The position numbers were made by a program, and so were the translations under genes. A stretch of DNA of 64,000 nt from Mycobacterium sherrisii. Its GTDB lineage: Bacteria; Actinomycetota; Actinomycetes; Mycobacteriales; Mycobacteriaceae. The stretch lies in contig NZ_LQPT01000060.1 in the NCBI RefSeq assembly GCF_002102355.1, positions 1 to 64,000 of the forward strand, given 5' to 3'. This document shows positions 7,973-19,379 of this stretch, one piece after another. Below the pieces are notes generated by a model. It saw nothing but the letters and a program-made list of their open reading frames with translations. It was not told where the DNA came from and ran no database searches. Position 1 is the stretch's first letter. Every line of letters begins with the position of its first letter.

Positions 7973-9517
7973 GTGTCGGTGCCGATGGCGCTGCGGCCGA
8001 ACGGGGTGGCCGGCGTGCGGCTGCCCGCCCTGGCGGCTCGGGTCGGCGCGGTGCCGAGCGACGGAGCGGCCGCGGTTGCAGACCTCGCCGTCACCGGCGT
8101 GACGCTGCGCGCCCAGGACGTGCGGCCCGGTGACCTGTTCGCCGCGCTGCCCGGCTCGGCCACCCACGGCGCCCGCTACGCCGCCGAGGCGGTCCAACGC
8201 GGCGCCGCCGCGGTGCTCACCGACGCGGCCGGGGTGGCCGAGATGCGCGAGATCTTCGGCGCCGCGGCGGTGCCTACGCTGGTGCACCCGTCCCCGCGCA
8301 CCGTGCTGGGCGAGCTTGCGGCGACGGTGTACGGGAACCCGTCAGCGCGGACCGCGGTGATCGGCATCACCGGCACGTCCGGCAAGACCACCACGACCTA
8401 TCTGGTCGAGGCCGGCTTGCGGGCCGCCGGCCGCACCGCCGGGCTGATCGGCACCATCGGCATTCGCATCGACGGCACCGACATCCCCAGCGCCCTGACC
8501 ACGCCCGAGGCGCCCGCATTGCAGGCCCTGCTGGCCGCCATGGCCGAGCGCGGGGTGGACACCGTCGTCATGGAGGTCTCCAGCCACGCTTTGGCCCTGG
8601 GCCGGGTCGACGGCACCGGCTTCGCGGTTGGCGCATTCACCAACCTGTCCCGCGACCACCTCGACTTTCACCCCACCATGGCCGACTATTTCGACGCCAA
8701 GGCGCTGCTGTTCGACCCGCACTCGCCGCTGCACGCCCGTCGTGCCGTCGTCTGTGTTGACGACGACGCCGGTCGCGCGATGGCCGCGCTGGCCGCCGAC
8801 CCGGTCACGGTCAGCGCCGCCGGTCACCCGGCGCACTGGCGCGCCATCGACGTGGCACCGGCCGGCGCGGCCGGTCAGGAGTTCACCGCCGTCGACCCGG
8901 CCGGCGGCCGGCACCGCATCGGCATCGGGCTCACCGGCGCCTACAACATCGCCAATTGCCTTGTGGCACTGGCGATTCTCGACGCGGTCGGGGTGTCCCC
9001 GGAACACGCGGCCGCCGGATTGGCGGACACCCGGGTGCCGGGCCGGCTGGAAGAGATCGACCGCGGCCAGGATTTCCTCGCCCTCGTCGACTACGCGCAC
9101 AAGCCCGGCGCGCTGCGCGCGGTCTTGACCACGCTGGCCCGGCCGGGGCGCCGCGTGGCGGTGGTGTTCGGCGCGGGCGGGGACCGCGACCCGGGCAAGC
9201 GGGCGCCGATGGGCGCCGTCGCCGCCGAGCTGGCCGACCTGGTCGTCGTCACCGACGACAACCCGCGCAGCGAGGACCCGGCCGCCATCCGGCGCGAAAT
9301 CCTGCGCGGCGCAACGGGATTCGCCGCGCAGGTGATCGAGATCGGCGACCGGCGGGAGGCGATCCGGCACGCGGTCGGCTGGGCCGGTCCGGGCGACGTG
9401 GTGCTGATCGCCGGCAAGGGGCACGAGACCGGGCAGCGCGTCGGTGACGCGCTGCGCCCGTTCGACGATCGGGTGGAATTGGCCGCGGCGCTCGACGATC
9501 TCGGGGCACGCCGGTGA
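7973..9517 (+). CDS. murE: UDP-MurNAc-L-Ala-D-Glu:meso-DAP ligase MurE
   Basis: 514 residues from GTG 7973, which has GGAGGT 8 bases upstream; ATG 7940 is in frame but lacks a site. MurE adds meso-diaminopimelate to UDP-MurNAc-dipeptide in the cytoplasm using ATP. Visible are the ATP loop [13 protein letters not shown] (GTSGKT at about 134-139), [18 protein letters not shown], and DNPR at 429-432, the motif that selects meso-DAP rather than lysine. Its stop overlaps the murF start (GTGA). It restarts the dcw block after the inserted genes. Confidence 0.96.
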   Translation: MSVPMALRPNGVAGVRLPALAARVGAVPSDGAAAVADLAVTGVTLRAQDVRPGDLFAALPGSATHGARYAAEAVQRGAAAVLTDAAGVAEMREIFGAAAVPTLVHPSPRTVLGELAATVYGNPSARTAVIGITGTSGKTTTTYLVEAGLRAAGRTAGLIGTIGIRIDGTDIPSALTTPEAPALQALLAAMAERGVDTVVMEVSSHALALGRVDGTGFAVGAFTNLSRDHLDFHPTMADYFDAKALLFDPHSPLHARRAVVCVDDDAGRAMAALAADPVTVSAAGHPAHWRAIDVAPAGAAGQEFTAVDPAGGRHRIGIGLTGAYNIANCLVALAILDAVGVSPEHAAAGLADTRVPGRLEEIDRGQDFLALVDYAHKPGALRAVLTTLARPGRRVAVVFGAGGDRDPGKRAPMGAVAAELADLVVVTDDNPRSEDPAAIRREILRGATGFAAQVIEIGDRREAIRHAVGWAGPGDVVLIAGKGHETGQRVGDALRPFDDRVELAAALDDLGARR

Positions 9518-11097
9518 TCGATTTGACCGTCGCGCAGGTCGCCGAACTCGTCGGCGGCACACTGGCCGACGTCTCCGCGGAGCGGGCCGCCGAACTGCGC
9601 GTCACCGGGACCGTCGAATTCGACTCGCGCGCGGTCGGTCCCGGTGGGCTGTTTTTGGCGCTGCCCGGCGCCCGTTCGGACGGACACGACCACGCCGCCG
9701 CGGCGGTGGCCGCCGGTGCGGTGGCGGTGCTGGCGGCCCGGCCGGTCGGGGTGCCCGCCATCGTGGTGGCCCCGCGGGGGGCGTCTAAATCGCGCGCCGG
9801 CGTGCTCGAGCACGACGTCGACGGCTCGGGCGCCGCGGTGTTGGCTGCGCTGTCGAAGCTGGCCGCGGCGGTGGCGCGGGAGTTGGTCGCCGGCGGGCTG
9901 ACCATCGTCGGGATCACCGGCTCGTCGGGCAAGACCTCGACGAAAGACCTGGTGGCCGCCGTGCTCGCGCCGCTGGGGAACGTGGTGGCGCCGCCGGGAT
10001 CGTTCAACAACGAGCTCGGCCATCCCTGGACGGTGTTGCGGGCGACGCGCGAGACCGATTACCTCGTCCTGGAGCTGTCGGCGCGTCATCCCGGCAACAT
10101 CGCCGCGCTGGCGCACATCGCCCCGCCCGCGATCGGCGTGGTGCTCAACGTGGGCACCGCGCATCTGGGCGAGTTCGGCTCACGCGAGGCGATAGCGAAG
10201 ACGAAATCCGAACTGCCGCAAGCTATTCCGTCGACCGGCGCGGTGATTCTCAACGTCGACGACCCCGCCGTGGCCGCCATGGCCCAGCTCACCTCGGCCC
10301 AGCTGGTGCGGGTCAGCCGCGCCAGCCACACCGACTCGGGCCGCAGCGACGTCTGGGTCGAAGGCGTGTCGTTGGACGAGTTGGCCAGGCCGCGCTTTAC
10401 CCTGCACGCGATGGACGCGCGAGGCGCCGTGCAGACCGAGGTGCGACTCGGGGTGTCCGGCGAACACCAGGTCACCAACGCGCTGTGTGCCGCCGCGGTG
10501 GCCCTGCGATGCGGCGCCGGTCTCGAGCAGATCGCGGCGTCGCTGGCGGCGGGCGAGCCGGTGTCGCGGCACCGGATGCACGTGCGGACCCGCGCCGACG
10601 GGGTCACCGTGATCGACGACGCCTACAACGCCAACCCGGATTCGATGCGCGCCGGACTGCAGGCGCTGGCCTGGATCGCCTCTGGCGGGTCGGCACCCGG
10701 CGCGCCGTCGCGGCGCAGCTGGGCGGTGCTCGGCGAGATGGCCGAGCTCGGCCCCGATGCGATAACCGAGCACGATCGCATTGGCCGGCTGGCGGTGCGC
10801 TTAGATGTGTCTCGACTTGTTGTCGTCGGAACGGGGAGGTCGGTAACCGCGATGCACCATGCTGCGGTCCTCGAAGGGGCATGGGGCTCGTGGGGCGCTT
10901 CCGGCGAGCGGGGGGCTGTACACGTGCCCGACGCCGACGCGGCGCTGGACCTGTTGCGGGCCGAACTGCGACCCGGTGACGTGGTCTTGGTGAAGGCGTC
11001 GAACTCCGCCGGGCTCGTTGTCCTGGCCGAGGCGCTCGCCGATGCGCCGGCTGATACTTCCGCTGAGGCCGACTCCGGGGGCGGGGCTCGCCCGTGA
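9514..11097 (+). CDS. murF: UDP-MurNAc-tripeptide D-Ala-D-Ala ligase MurF
   Basis: 527 residues. MurF adds D-Ala-D-Ala to UDP-MurNAc-tripeptide, completing the pentapeptide. The Mur ligase ATP loop [13 protein letters not shown] is visible at about 135-147, followed by [11 protein letters not shown] and [22 protein letters not shown] lies in the C-terminal domain. The GTG start at 9514 overlaps the murE stop and the stop overlaps mraY (GTGA), indicating translational coupling. Length is typical of mycobacterial MurF (about 510). Confidence 0.95.
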   Translation: MIDLTVAQVAELVGGTLADVSAERAAELRVTGTVEFDSRAVGPGGLFLALPGARSDGHDHAAAAVAAGAVAVLAARPVGVPAIVVAPRGASKSRAGVLEHDVDGSGAAVLAALSKLAAAVARELVAGGLTIVGITGSSGKTSTKDLVAAVLAPLGNVVAPPGSFNNELGHPWTVLRATRETDYLVLELSARHPGNIAALAHIAPPAIGVVLNVGTAHLGEFGSREAIAKTKSELPQAIPSTGAVILNVDDPAVAAMAQLTSAQLVRVSRASHTDSGRSDVWVEGVSLDELARPRFTLHAMDARGAVQTEVRLGVSGEHQVTNALCAAAVALRCGAGLEQIAASLAAGEPVSRHRMHVRTRADGVTVIDDAYNANPDSMRAGLQALAWIASGGSAPGAPSRRSWAVLGEMAELGPDAITEHDRIGRLAVRLDVSRLVVVGTGRSVTAMHHAAVLEGAWGSWGASGERGAVHVPDADAALDLLRAELRPGDVVLVKASNSAGLVVLAEALADAPADTSAEADSGGGARP

Positions 11098-12173
11098 GGC
11101 AGATTCTGGTTGCCGTCGCGATCGCCCTGACCGTGTCGATTTTGCTGACCCCGGCGCTGATCCGGCTGTTCACCAAGCAGGGCTTCGGCCATCAGATCCG
11201 CGAGGACGGCCCGCCCAGCCATCACACCAAGCGCGGTACCCCGTCGATGGGCGGGGTGGCGATCCTGGCCGGCATCTGGGCCGGCTACCTGGGCACCCAC
11301 CTGGCCGGGCTGGCCTTCGACGGCGAGGGTGCCTCCGCGTCGGGCCTGCTGGTGTTGGGCCTGGCCACCATCCTGGGCGGCGTCGGCTTCCTGGACGACC
11401 TGATCAAGATCCGCCGGTCGCGCAACCTGGGCCTGAACAAGACGGCCAAGACGGTCGGGCAGATCGTGGCCGCGGTGTTGTTCGGTGTGCTGGTCCTGCA
11501 ATTCCACAACGCCAACGGCTTGACACCGGCCAGTGCAGATTTGTCATATGTGCGTGAAATCGCCACCGTCACACTGACTCCGGGACTTTTCGTGCTGTTC
11601 TGCGTGATCGTCGTCAGCGCCTGGTCCAACGCGGTCAACTTCACCGACGGGCTGGACGGTCTGGCCGCCGGCTGCATGGCCATGGTGACCGGCGCCTACG
11701 TGCTGATCACCTTCTGGCAGTACCGCAACGCGTGCGCCACGGCGCCGGGGTTGGGCTGCTACAACGTGCGCGACCCGCTGGATCTGGCGATCGTGGCCGC
11801 CGCCACCGCGGGCGCCTGCATCGGCTTTCTGTGGTGGAACGCCGCGCCGGCCAAGATTTTCATGGGCGACACGGGCTCGCTGGCCCTGGGCGGCATCATC
11901 GCCGGGTTGTCGGTCACCAGCCGCACCGAGATCCTCGCCGTCGTGCTGGGGTCGTTGTTCGTCGCCGAGGTCACCTCGGTGGTGCTGCAGATCCTGACTT
12001 TCCGCACCACCGGGCGTCGGGTGTTCCGGATGGCGCCGTTCCATCACCACTTCGAGCTGAGCGGCTGGGCCGAAACGACGGTGATCATCCGCTTCTGGCT
12101 GCTCACCGCGATCGCCTGCGGCCTGGGCGTGGCCCTGTTCTACGGTGAGTGGCTCGCCACGATCGGCGCCTGA
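11094..12173 (+). CDS. mraY: Phospho-MurNAc-pentapeptide translocase MraY (MurX)
   Basis: 359-residue polytopic membrane enzyme that transfers phospho-MurNAc-pentapeptide to decaprenyl phosphate, making lipid I. Family signatures are [10 protein letters not shown], the catalytic [38 protein letters not shown] and the His-rich [12 protein letters not shown] near the C-terminus. About ten membrane segments. The GTG start overlaps the murF stop. It is the target of several nucleoside antibiotics in other bacteria (known for the family). Confidence 0.96.
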   Translation: MRQILVAVAIALTVSILLTPALIRLFTKQGFGHQIREDGPPSHHTKRGTPSMGGVAILAGIWAGYLGTHLAGLAFDGEGASASGLLVLGLATILGGVGFLDDLIKIRRSRNLGLNKTAKTVGQIVAAVLFGVLVLQFHNANGLTPASADLSYVREIATVTLTPGLFVLFCVIVVSAWSNAVNFTDGLDGLAAGCMAMVTGAYVLITFWQYRNACATAPGLGCYNVRDPLDLAIVAAATAGACIGFLWWNAAPAKIFMGDTGSLALGGIIAGLSVTSRTEILAVVLGSLFVAEVTSVVLQILTFRTTGRRVFRMAPFHHHFELSGWAETTVIIRFWLLTAIACGLGVALFYGEWLATIGA

Positions 12174-12174
12174 G

Positions 12175-13632
12175 GTGCCCGGGCTCGAACCGTTGGCGCC
12201 GCTGTCTGCGGGTGCGCCCGTCCTGATCGCCGGTGCCCGGGTCACCGGCCGGGCGATTCTGGGCGCGCTGCAACGATTCGGCGCCGCGGCCACGTTGTGC
12301 GACGACGACCCGGACATGCTGCGCCCGTACGCCGAGCGCGGGGTGCCCACCGTCGACCCGGCGGCGGCCGTCGAGCGGATCGCCGACTATGCGCTGGTCG
12401 TCACGAGTCCCGGCTTCCAGCCGTCGGCGCCGGTGTTGGCGGCCGCGGCCGCGGCGGGCCTGCCGATCTGGGGCGACGTCGAGTTGGCCTGGCGGCTGGA
12501 CGCCGCGGGGCGTTACGGCAGGCCCCGGCGCTGGCTGGTGGTGACCGGCACCAACGGCAAGACCACGACGACCTCCCTGCTGCACGCCATGCTGGTCGCC
12601 GGGGGCCGGCGCAGCCTGCTGTGCGGCAACATCGGCGATCCCGTTCTCGACGTGCTGGATCAGCCGGCCGACCTGTTGGCCGTCGAGCTGTCCAGCTTTC
12701 AGCTGTTCTGGGCGCCGTCGCTGCGACCCGAGGCCGGGGCGGTACTCAATATCGCCGAGGACCACCTGGATTGGCACCCGTCGATGGCGGACTACACCGC
12801 CGCGAAGGCCCGGGTGCTGAACGGCCGGGTGGCGATCGTCGGATTGGACGACCGGCGAGCCGCGGCCCTGCTGGACACCGCGGCGGCGCCGGTGCGGACG
12901 GGTTTCCGGCTGGGCGAACCGGCCGCGGGGGAGCTGGGGGTGCGCGACGGGCAACTGGTCGACCGCGCCTTCGCCGACGACCTGACCCTGCTGCCGGCGG
13001 CGGCGATCCCGGTGCCGGGCCCGGTGGGCGTGCTGGACACGCTGGCCGCGGCGGCGCTGGCCCGCAGCGTCGACGTGCCCGCGGCCGCCATCGCAAACGC
13101 CGTCGCGACGTTTCGGCCGGGCCGGCACCGCAGCGAGGTGGTCGCGGTGGCCGACGGGATCACCTACGTCGACGACTCCAAGGCCACCAACCCGCACGCC
13201 GCCGAGGCGTCGGTGCTGGCCTACCCGCGGGTGGTATGGGTGGCCGGCGGTCTGCTCAAGGGCGCCTCGCTGGACGCCGAGGTGGCCAGGATGGCATCAC
13301 GGCTGGTCGGCGCGGTGCTGATCGGCCGCGATCGCCAAGTGGTTGCCGAGGCGTTATCGCGACACGCGCCCGATGTCCCCGTCGTCAAGGTTGTGACAGG
13401 CGAGGATGCTGGTATGCATGCGACTGCTGATACTGATGTGACAAAAGTTGACAGTGTGGGGGATAGTCTCGGCGTTCGCGTGATGACCGCAGCGGTCGCG
13501 GCGGCCAGGGAGCTGGCAAAGCCGGGCGACACCGTATTGCTGGCACCCGCGGGGGCGTCGTTCGACCAGTTCAGCAGCTATGCGGACAGGGGTGACGCGT
13601 TCGCGGCGGCCGTTCGCGCGGCGCTGCGGTAG
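12175..13632 (+). CDS. murD: UDP-MurNAc-L-Ala:D-Glu ligase MurD
   Basis: About 485 residues. MurD adds D-glutamate to UDP-MurNAc-L-alanine. The ATP loop [38 protein letters not shown] and [11 protein letters not shown] are visible. I placed the start at GTG 12175, one base after the mraY stop, which gives an N-terminus like that of M. tuberculosis MurD. GTG 12145, overlapping mraY, is possible; neither has a clear ribosome site. A short AT-richer stretch at about 13,390-13,470 codes for a poorly conserved linker near the C-terminus. Confidence 0.92.
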   Translation: MPGLEPLAPLSAGAPVLIAGARVTGRAILGALQRFGAAATLCDDDPDMLRPYAERGVPTVDPAAAVERIADYALVVTSPGFQPSAPVLAAAAAAGLPIWGDVELAWRLDAAGRYGRPRRWLVVTGTNGKTTTTSLLHAMLVAGGRRSLLCGNIGDPVLDVLDQPADLLAVELSSFQLFWAPSLRPEAGAVLNIAEDHLDWHPSMADYTAAKARVLNGRVAIVGLDDRRAAALLDTAAAPVRTGFRLGEPAAGELGVRDGQLVDRAFADDLTLLPAAAIPVPGPVGVLDTLAAAALARSVDVPAAAIANAVATFRPGRHRSEVVAVADGITYVDDSKATNPHAAEASVLAYPRVVWVAGGLLKGASLDAEVARMASRLVGAVLIGRDRQVVAEALSRHAPDVPVVKVVTGEDAGMHATADTDVTKVDSVGDSLGVRVMTAAVAAARELAKPGDTVLLAPAGASFDQFSSYADRGDAFAAAVRAALR

Positions 13633-13634
13633 GT

Positions 13635-15500
13635 ATGCGGTACGTGACTGTGGGTAACGGGCTGACCCGGCGCCTGCGCCGGGGGAAGAAGAAAGGCGAG
13701 ACCGCGCCGGCCGCGCGGGACACGGATGCCGCCGCCCCGGCCGACGCCGAGGTCGCCACTGAAGTCGACGCTGAGGTCGCGGCCGACGGCCCTGACACCG
13801 CCCAAGACGCCGCCCAAGACGCCGAAGGCGCCGCCCAAGATCCGGGTGCCGGCGAAGACGCTGAAGTCAGCGAAGTCAGCGACGTCGAAGACGCTAGTGA
13901 CCCGGACACCGACGCCGCGACGGACGCGATCGCGACCCCCGAACCGGTCGCGGCGCAGGTCAAAGCGCCGGTCAAACCCCAGGTCAAGGACCCGCAGCAC
14001 AGTCCGCGGGCCAGATTCGGCGCGTGGCTGGGCCGGCCGATGACCTCGTTTCACCTGATCATCGCGATCACCGGGTTGCTGACCACGCTGGGCCTGATCA
14101 TGGTGCTGTCGGCCTCCGGCGTGCGGTCCTACGGCGCCGACGGTTCGGCGTGGGTGATCTTCGCCAAGCAGGTGTTGTGGACGGTCATCGGCGTCGTTGG
14201 CGCCTACGTTTCGATGCGGCTGCCGGTCCGTTTCATCCGCCGGGTGGCCTTCTCGGGGTATGTGGTCACCATCATCCTGTTGGTGCTGGTGTTGGTCCCG
14301 GGCATCGGCAACCTCGCCAACGGTTCCCGCAAATGGTTTGTGGTGGCCGGTTTCTCGATGCAGCCCTCGGAGCTGGCCAAGATCGCGTTCGCGATCTGGG
14401 GTGCCCATCTGCTGGCGTCCCGCCGCATGGAACGGGCCTCGCTGCGCGAGATGCTGGTTCCGCTGGTGCCCGCGGCGGTCATCGCGCTCGGGCTCATCGT
14501 CGCCCAGCCCGACCTCGGACAGACCGTGTCGATGGGCATCATCCTGCTGGCCCTGCTCTGGTACGCGGGGCTGCCGCTGCGCGTGTTCGGCACGTCGCTG
14601 CTCGCGGTGTTCATGGCCGGTGCGGTGCTGGCCATGTCGGCCGGGTACCGCTCCGACCGAGTGCGCTCGTGGATCAATCCCGAGAACGACCCGATGGACA
14701 CCGGCTACCAGGCCCGGCAGGCGAAGTTCGCGCTGGCGCACGGCGGCATCTTCGGCGACGGCCTGGGCCAGGGCACGGCCAAATGGAACTACCTGCCCAA
14801 CGCGCACAACGACTTCATCTTCGCCATCATCGGCGAGGAACTCGGCTTCATCGGAGCGTTCGGGCTGCTGGCGCTGTTCGCCCTGTTCGCTTACACCGGA
14901 ATGCGCATCGCGCGCCGTTCCGCCGACCCGTTCCTGCGCCTGCTGACGGCCACCACGACGATGTGGATCCTCGGGCAGGCCTTCATCAACATCGGCTACG
15001 TCATCGGCGTACTTCCGGTCACCGGCCTACAGCTGCCGTTGATATCTGCTGGTGGAACATCAACGGCTGCAACGCTTTTCATGATCGGCATCATGTGCAA
15101 CGCGGCCCGGCACGAGCCGGAGGCGGTGGCGGCGCTGCGCGCCGGGCGAGACGACAAGGTCAACCGGCTGCTGCGGCTGCCACCGCCGGAGCCGTATGTG
15201 CCCAGCCGCATCGAGACCTTCCGCGGCCGCCGGCAATCGCGTCCGCCCGCGCCGCGGCCGCCCGGCCCGGGACGCGCCCGCCGGGCACCCGCCCGGGTCA
15301 CTGAGCCGACCGCCCGCCGGGGTGGGCGCGCCGCCGAGCCGCCCCCGCGCCCGGCGTTCGGGCGGACACCTGCCCGCGGGGAGCCGCGGTCAAGGCATCA
15401 TGGATCTGGCCAGCGCCATGCCGGCCAACCGGCCAGCCCATCAGCCGGTCAGCGTCAGGCACGGCGCGCTCGCGCATTGGAAGGTCAGCGTTACGGGTGA
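13635..15500 (+). CDS. ftsW: SEDS peptidoglycan polymerase FtsW
   Basis: 621 residues, longer than the roughly 520 expected. The first 135 or so residues are cytoplasmic and include an Ala/Asp/Glu-rich acidic stretch (about 25-110). Then come about ten membrane segments with SEDS signatures: [51 protein letters not shown] and [14 protein letters not shown] Pro/Arg-rich tail ends in ALEGQRYG, as in M. tuberculosis. FtsW polymerises septal glycan strands from lipid II with PbpB. The stop overlaps murG (GTGA). Confidence 0.94.
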   Translation: MRYVTVGNGLTRRLRRGKKKGETAPAARDTDAAAPADAEVATEVDAEVAADGPDTAQDAAQDAEGAAQDPGAGEDAEVSEVSDVEDASDPDTDAATDAIATPEPVAAQVKAPVKPQVKDPQHSPRARFGAWLGRPMTSFHLIIAITGLLTTLGLIMVLSASGVRSYGADGSAWVIFAKQVLWTVIGVVGAYVSMRLPVRFIRRVAFSGYVVTIILLVLVLVPGIGNLANGSRKWFVVAGFSMQPSELAKIAFAIWGAHLLASRRMERASLREMLVPLVPAAVIALGLIVAQPDLGQTVSMGIILLALLWYAGLPLRVFGTSLLAVFMAGAVLAMSAGYRSDRVRSWINPENDPMDTGYQARQAKFALAHGGIFGDGLGQGTAKWNYLPNAHNDFIFAIIGEELGFIGAFGLLALFALFAYTGMRIARRSADPFLRLLTATTTMWILGQAFINIGYVIGVLPVTGLQLPLISAGGTSTAATLFMIGIMCNAARHEPEAVAALRAGRDDKVNRLLRLPPPEPYVPSRIETFRGRRQSRPPAPRPPGPGRARRAPARVTEPTARRGGRAAEPPPRPAFGRTPARGEPRSRHHGSGQRHAGQPASPSAGQRQARRARALEGQRYG

Positions 15501-16729
15501 ACCACCAGATCAAGGAGTCGGCCGGCGGGCAGGGGGGCAGTCCCTCGCCCGCCGGTGCCGCATCACCGGTCCCGGCACCGGTCGACGGGGCCGTGTCGGT
15601 CGTGCTGGCCGGCGGCGGCACCGCCGGCCATGTGGAGCCCGCGATGGCCGTCGCCGACGCGCTCAAAGCACTCGACCCGCGCGTCCGGATCACCGCGCTG
15701 GGCACGGCGCGCGGGCTCGAGACGCGGCTGGTGCCCGAGCGCGGCTACCACCTCGAGCTGATCACGCCGGTGCCGTTGCCGCGCAAGCCGAGCGGCGACC
15801 TGGCCCGGTTGCCGCCGCGGGTGTGGCGCGCGGTGCGGGAGACCCGCGCGGTGCTCGACGACGTCGGCGCCGACGTGGTGATCGGCTTCGGCGGCTACGT
15901 TGCCCTACCCGCCTACCTGGCCGCGCGCGGACTGCCGGCCGGGCGCCGGCGGCGCATCCCGGTGCTGATCCACGAGGCCAACGCCCGCGCCGGGCTGGCC
16001 AACCGGGTCGGCGCCCGCACCGCGGACCGGGTGCTGTCCGCGGTGCCGGATTCCGGGCTGCGCGGCGCCGAGGTGGTGGGGGTGCCGGTGCGGGCGGCGA
16101 TCACGACGTTGGACCGCGCGGCGCTGCGCGCCGAGGCGCGCCGGCACTTCGGGTTCGCCGACGACGCGCGGGTGTTGCTGGTGTTCGGCGGTTCCCAGGG
16201 TGCGGTGTCGCTCAACCGCGCGGTGTCGGGCGCCGCCGCGCAGCTGGCCGCCGCGGGCGTGTCGGTGCTGCACGCGCACGGCCCGAAAAACACCCTCGAC
16301 CTGCGCGAGCCCGCCGACGGCGACCCGCCCTACCGGGCCGTTCCCTACCTCGACCGGATGGACCTGGCCTACGCCGCGGCCGACCTGGTCATCTGCCGCT
16401 CTGGGGCGATGACGGTCGCCGAGGTGTCGGCCGTCGGGCTGCCGGCGATCTACGTTCCGCTGCCGATCGGCAACGGCGAGCAGCGCCTCAACGCGCTGCC
16501 GGTGGTGCACGCCGGGGGCGGCCTGGTCATCCCCGACGGCGTGCTGACGCCGGATCTGGTGGCCCGCGAGGTCACCGGCCTGCTGGGCGACGCGCCGCGG
16601 CTGGCGGCGATGACCGCGGCCGCCGCGCGGGTGGGCCATCGCGACGCGGCGCGGCAGGTGGCGCAGGCGGCGCTGGACCTGGCCCGCCACGCACGTGATG
16701 GGGGGCCTGCCGCCAGGGGGCCGCGGTGA
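15497..16729 (+). CDS. murG: Lipid II synthase MurG (UDP-GlcNAc transferase)
   Basis: 410 residues. MurG is a membrane-associated GT28 glycosyltransferase that transfers GlcNAc to lipid I to give lipid II. The N-terminal [46 protein letters not shown] and the UDP-sugar site [14 protein letters not shown] are visible. About 30 poorly conserved residues precede the first motif, as in M. tuberculosis. Start GTG 15497 overlaps ftsW; the stop overlaps murC. Confidence 0.95.
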   Translation: MNHQIKESAGGQGGSPSPAGAASPVPAPVDGAVSVVLAGGGTAGHVEPAMAVADALKALDPRVRITALGTARGLETRLVPERGYHLELITPVPLPRKPSGDLARLPPRVWRAVRETRAVLDDVGADVVIGFGGYVALPAYLAARGLPAGRRRRIPVLIHEANARAGLANRVGARTADRVLSAVPDSGLRGAEVVGVPVRAAITTLDRAALRAEARRHFGFADDARVLLVFGGSQGAVSLNRAVSGAAAQLAAAGVSVLHAHGPKNTLDLREPADGDPPYRAVPYLDRMDLAYAAADLVICRSGAMTVAEVSAVGLPAIYVPLPIGNGEQRLNALPVVHAGGGLVIPDGVLTPDLVAREVTGLLGDAPRLAAMTAAAARVGHRDAARQVAQAALDLARHARDGGPAARGPR

Positions 16730-18252
16730 CGTTCGCCGGCAGCCAGCCGCCTAACCGGCCACCCGACGAGCCGCCTGACCAGCCGCCCGAGCTGCCCCCC
16801 GAGCTGCACCGGGTGCACATGGTCGGCATCGGCGGAGCCGGCATGTCGGGCGTCGCCCGCATCCTGCTGGATCGTGGTGTGCAGGTATCCGGGTCGGACG
16901 CCAAGGAATCCCGCGGCGTGCACGCGCTGCGGGCCCGGGGCGCGCTGATTCGCATCGGCCACGACGCGTCGGCGCTGGATCTGCTGCCGGGCGGCGCGAC
17001 TGCCGTGGTCACCACCCACGCGGCCATCCCGAAGACCAACCCGGAGCTGGTCGAGGCCCGACGGCGCGGCATTCCGGTGCTGTTGCGCCCGGCCGTGCTG
17101 GCCATGCTGATGCACGGACGCACCACGCTGATGGTGACCGGTACCCACGGCAAGACGACCACGACGTCGATGCTGATCGTGGCGCTGCAACAGTGTGGGC
17201 GCGACCCGTCGTTCGCGGTGGGCGGCGATCTCGGTGAGGCCGGCACCAACGCGCATCACGGTAGCGGTGACTGCTTCGTGGCCGAGGCCGACGAAAGCGA
17301 CGGGTCGCTGCTGGAGTACACGCCCGACGTCGCGGTGGTCACCAACATCGAGGCCGATCACCTGGATTTCTACGGCAGCGACGACGCCTACGTCGCGGTC
17401 TTCGATGCGTTCGTCGAGCGGCTGGCCCCGGGCGGGGCGCTGGTGGTGTGCACCGACGACCCCGGCGCGGCGGCGCTGGCCCGGCGCAGCAGCGAGTTGG
17501 GCATTCGGGTGTTGCGTTACGGCTCTGCGCCGCAAGGGGATTCGGATCTGGCCGCCACCCTGCTGTCGTGGGAGCAGCAGGGCACCGGGGGTGTCGCGAC
17601 CATCCGGGTGAGCTCTGATCCCGCCCCGGCGACGGTGCGCTCGATGCGACTGTCGGTGCCGGGGCGGCACATGGCGCTCAACGCGCTGGGCGCCCTGTTA
17701 GCTGCGGTCCAGGTGGGCGCCCCGGTGGAGCAGGTGCTCGACGGCCTGGCCGGCTTCGAGGGCGTGCGCCGCCGTTTCGAACTGGTCGACACGGTGGGTT
17801 CGGTGCGGGTGTTCGACGACTACGCCCATCATCCGACGGAGATCGCCGCGACGCTGTCGGCGGTCCGGGCGGTTCTCGAGCAGGGTGGCGACGGCCGGGC
17901 GCTGGTCGTCTTCCAGCCCCACTTGTATTCGCGGACAAAGGCTTTCGCGGCGGAATTCGGTCACGCCCTGGACAACGCCGACGAGGTGTTCGTGCTCGAC
18001 GTGTACGGGGCCCGTGAACAGCCGCTGGCCGGGGTGAGCGGGGCGATCGTCGCCGAGCACGTCAGCGTGCCGGTCAGCTACCTGCCGAACCTGTCCAGCG
18101 TCGCCGAGCAGGTGGCCGCCGCCGCGGGACCCGGTGACGTCATCGTGACGATGGGCGCCGGCGACGTGACCCTGCTGGGGCCGGAGATCGTCGACGCGTT
18201 GCGGGCGCGGGCCAACCGCGGCGCGCCCGGGCAGCCCGGGGTGTTGCGATGA
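16726..18252 (+). CDS. murC: UDP-MurNAc:L-Ala ligase MurC
   Basis: 508 residues. MurC adds L-alanine to UDP-MurNAc, the first peptide step. [18 protein letters not shown] lies at the N-terminus, the ATP loop [15 protein letters not shown] in the middle, then [10 protein letters not shown] and [15 protein letters not shown] short Pro-rich leader ([20 protein letters not shown], about residues 6-25) precedes the conserved domain. Start GTG 16726 overlaps murG, and the stop overlaps ftsQ (ATGA). The order murG-murC-ftsQ is the usual actinobacterial one. Confidence 0.95.
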   Translation: MTFAGSQPPNRPPDEPPDQPPELPPELHRVHMVGIGGAGMSGVARILLDRGVQVSGSDAKESRGVHALRARGALIRIGHDASALDLLPGGATAVVTTHAAIPKTNPELVEARRRGIPVLLRPAVLAMLMHGRTTLMVTGTHGKTTTTSMLIVALQQCGRDPSFAVGGDLGEAGTNAHHGSGDCFVAEADESDGSLLEYTPDVAVVTNIEADHLDFYGSDDAYVAVFDAFVERLAPGGALVVCTDDPGAAALARRSSELGIRVLRYGSAPQGDSDLAATLLSWEQQGTGGVATIRVSSDPAPATVRSMRLSVPGRHMALNALGALLAAVQVGAPVEQVLDGLAGFEGVRRRFELVDTVGSVRVFDDYAHHPTEIAATLSAVRAVLEQGGDGRALVVFQPHLYSRTKAFAAEFGHALDNADEVFVLDVYGAREQPLAGVSGAIVAEHVSVPVSYLPNLSSVAEQVAAAAGPGDVIVTMGAGDVTLLGPEIVDALRARANRGAPGQPGVLR

Positions 18253-19160
18253 CCGATCCGAACGTCGCGCAGCCCGACGCCGACACCGCGGTCACCGAAC
18301 CGATTGCCGCCCAGCAAGATCCGGCACCGGAGCCGGTCGACTTCGAGGGCCCGCGCCGGCGCGCCCGCCGGGAGCGCGCCGAGCGTCGCGCCGCCCAGGC
18401 CCGTGCCACCGCCATCGAGGAGGCGCGCCGTGAGGCCAAGCGCCGGGCCAGCGGGCGCCTCGGCGCGCCCGAGCCGAAAAGGCCTGCGCGCGGCGTGGTT
18501 CGCGGCCTGAAGATGTTGCTCGCGACGGTGCTGCTGGTCATCGTGGGGATCGGGCTGGCGCTGATCCTCTACTTCACCCCGGTGATGTCGGCGCGCGACA
18601 TCGTCGTCGTCGGTACCGGCGCGGTGTCGCGCGAAGAGGTGCTCGACGCCGCCCGGGTCCGGGTCGGTACGCCGCTGCTGCAGATCAATACCAACCAGGT
18701 GGCCGACCGGATCGCCGCGATCCGCCGGGTGGCCAGCGCCCGCGTGCAACGCCAGTACCCGTCGGCGCTGCGGATCACCATCGTCGAGCGAGTTCCCGTG
18801 GTGGTCAAGGACTTTGCCGACGGCCCGCACCTGTTCGACCGGGACGGCGTGGACTTCGCGACCGGCCCGCCACCGCCGGCGCTGCCCTATATCGACGTCG
18901 CCAATCCCGGCCCGGCCGATCCGACGACCAAGGCCGCGCTGCAGGTGCTGTTGGCGTTGCGCCCCGAGGTTGCCGGGCAGGTCAGCCGGATCGCGGCGCC
19001 GTCGTTGGCCTCGATCACGCTGACCCTCGGCGACGGGCGGGTGGTGATCTGGGGGACCACGGACCGCACGGACGAGAAGGCCGAGAAGCTGGCCGCGCTG
19101 CTCACCCAGCCGGGCAAGACCTACGACGTGTCGAGCCCCGATCTGCCCACGGTGAAGTAG
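18249..19160 (+). CDS. ftsQ: Cell division protein FtsQ
   Basis: 303 residues. A charged, Arg/Ala/Glu-rich cytoplasmic N-terminus (1-88) precedes one membrane segment at about 89-109, a POTRA domain at about 114-184 (starting with [20 protein letters not shown]) and an FtsQ beta domain. FtsQ bridges early and late divisome parts through FtsL/FtsB. ATG 18249 overlaps the murC stop. The C-terminus lies 219 bp before ftsZ, which has its own promoter region. Confidence 0.93.
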   Translation: MTDPNVAQPDADTAVTEPIAAQQDPAPEPVDFEGPRRRARRERAERRAAQARATAIEEARREAKRRASGRLGAPEPKRPARGVVRGLKMLLATVLLVIVGIGLALILYFTPVMSARDIVVVGTGAVSREEVLDAARVRVGTPLLQINTNQVADRIAAIRRVASARVQRQYPSALRITIVERVPVVVKDFADGPHLFDRDGVDFATGPPPPALPYIDVANPGPADPTTKAALQVLLALRPEVAGQVSRIAAPSLASITLTLGDGRVVIWGTTDRTDEKAEKLAALLTQPGKTYDVSSPDLPTVK

Positions 19161-19379
19161 CGCCACGCGCTGCGACCGAGCTCACGTGTGCAAAATTGCG
19201 GAAAATTTGCGCGCCGTGCGTCGGCGCGCCTGCAGGGATAGCGCGCGTCGTACCCATACCGTTCTGGTTGCACGGAACTACTTGACATAACTCTAACTCT
19301 ATGGTTGAGGTTGAGAGTTTGCCAGGAGAACCGCAAAGCCCGGAAAAACCGAATCCCCACCAGGGAGGAAGACGAGATG
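19161..19379 (+). promoter_or_regulatory. ftsZ promoter/leader region with imperfect dyad
   Basis: This 219-bp gap is AT-richer than its surroundings. TTGACA at 19282-19287 is a good -35, but I see no -10 at standard spacing. An imperfect dyad spans 19289-19319 (AACTCTAAC against GTTGAGAGTT), with TAACTC direct repeats inside it. The ftsZ ribosome site GGGAGGAA is at 19363-19370. ftsZ is known to be transcribed from several promoters in mycobacteria; which one acts here cannot be decided. Confidence 0.5.
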
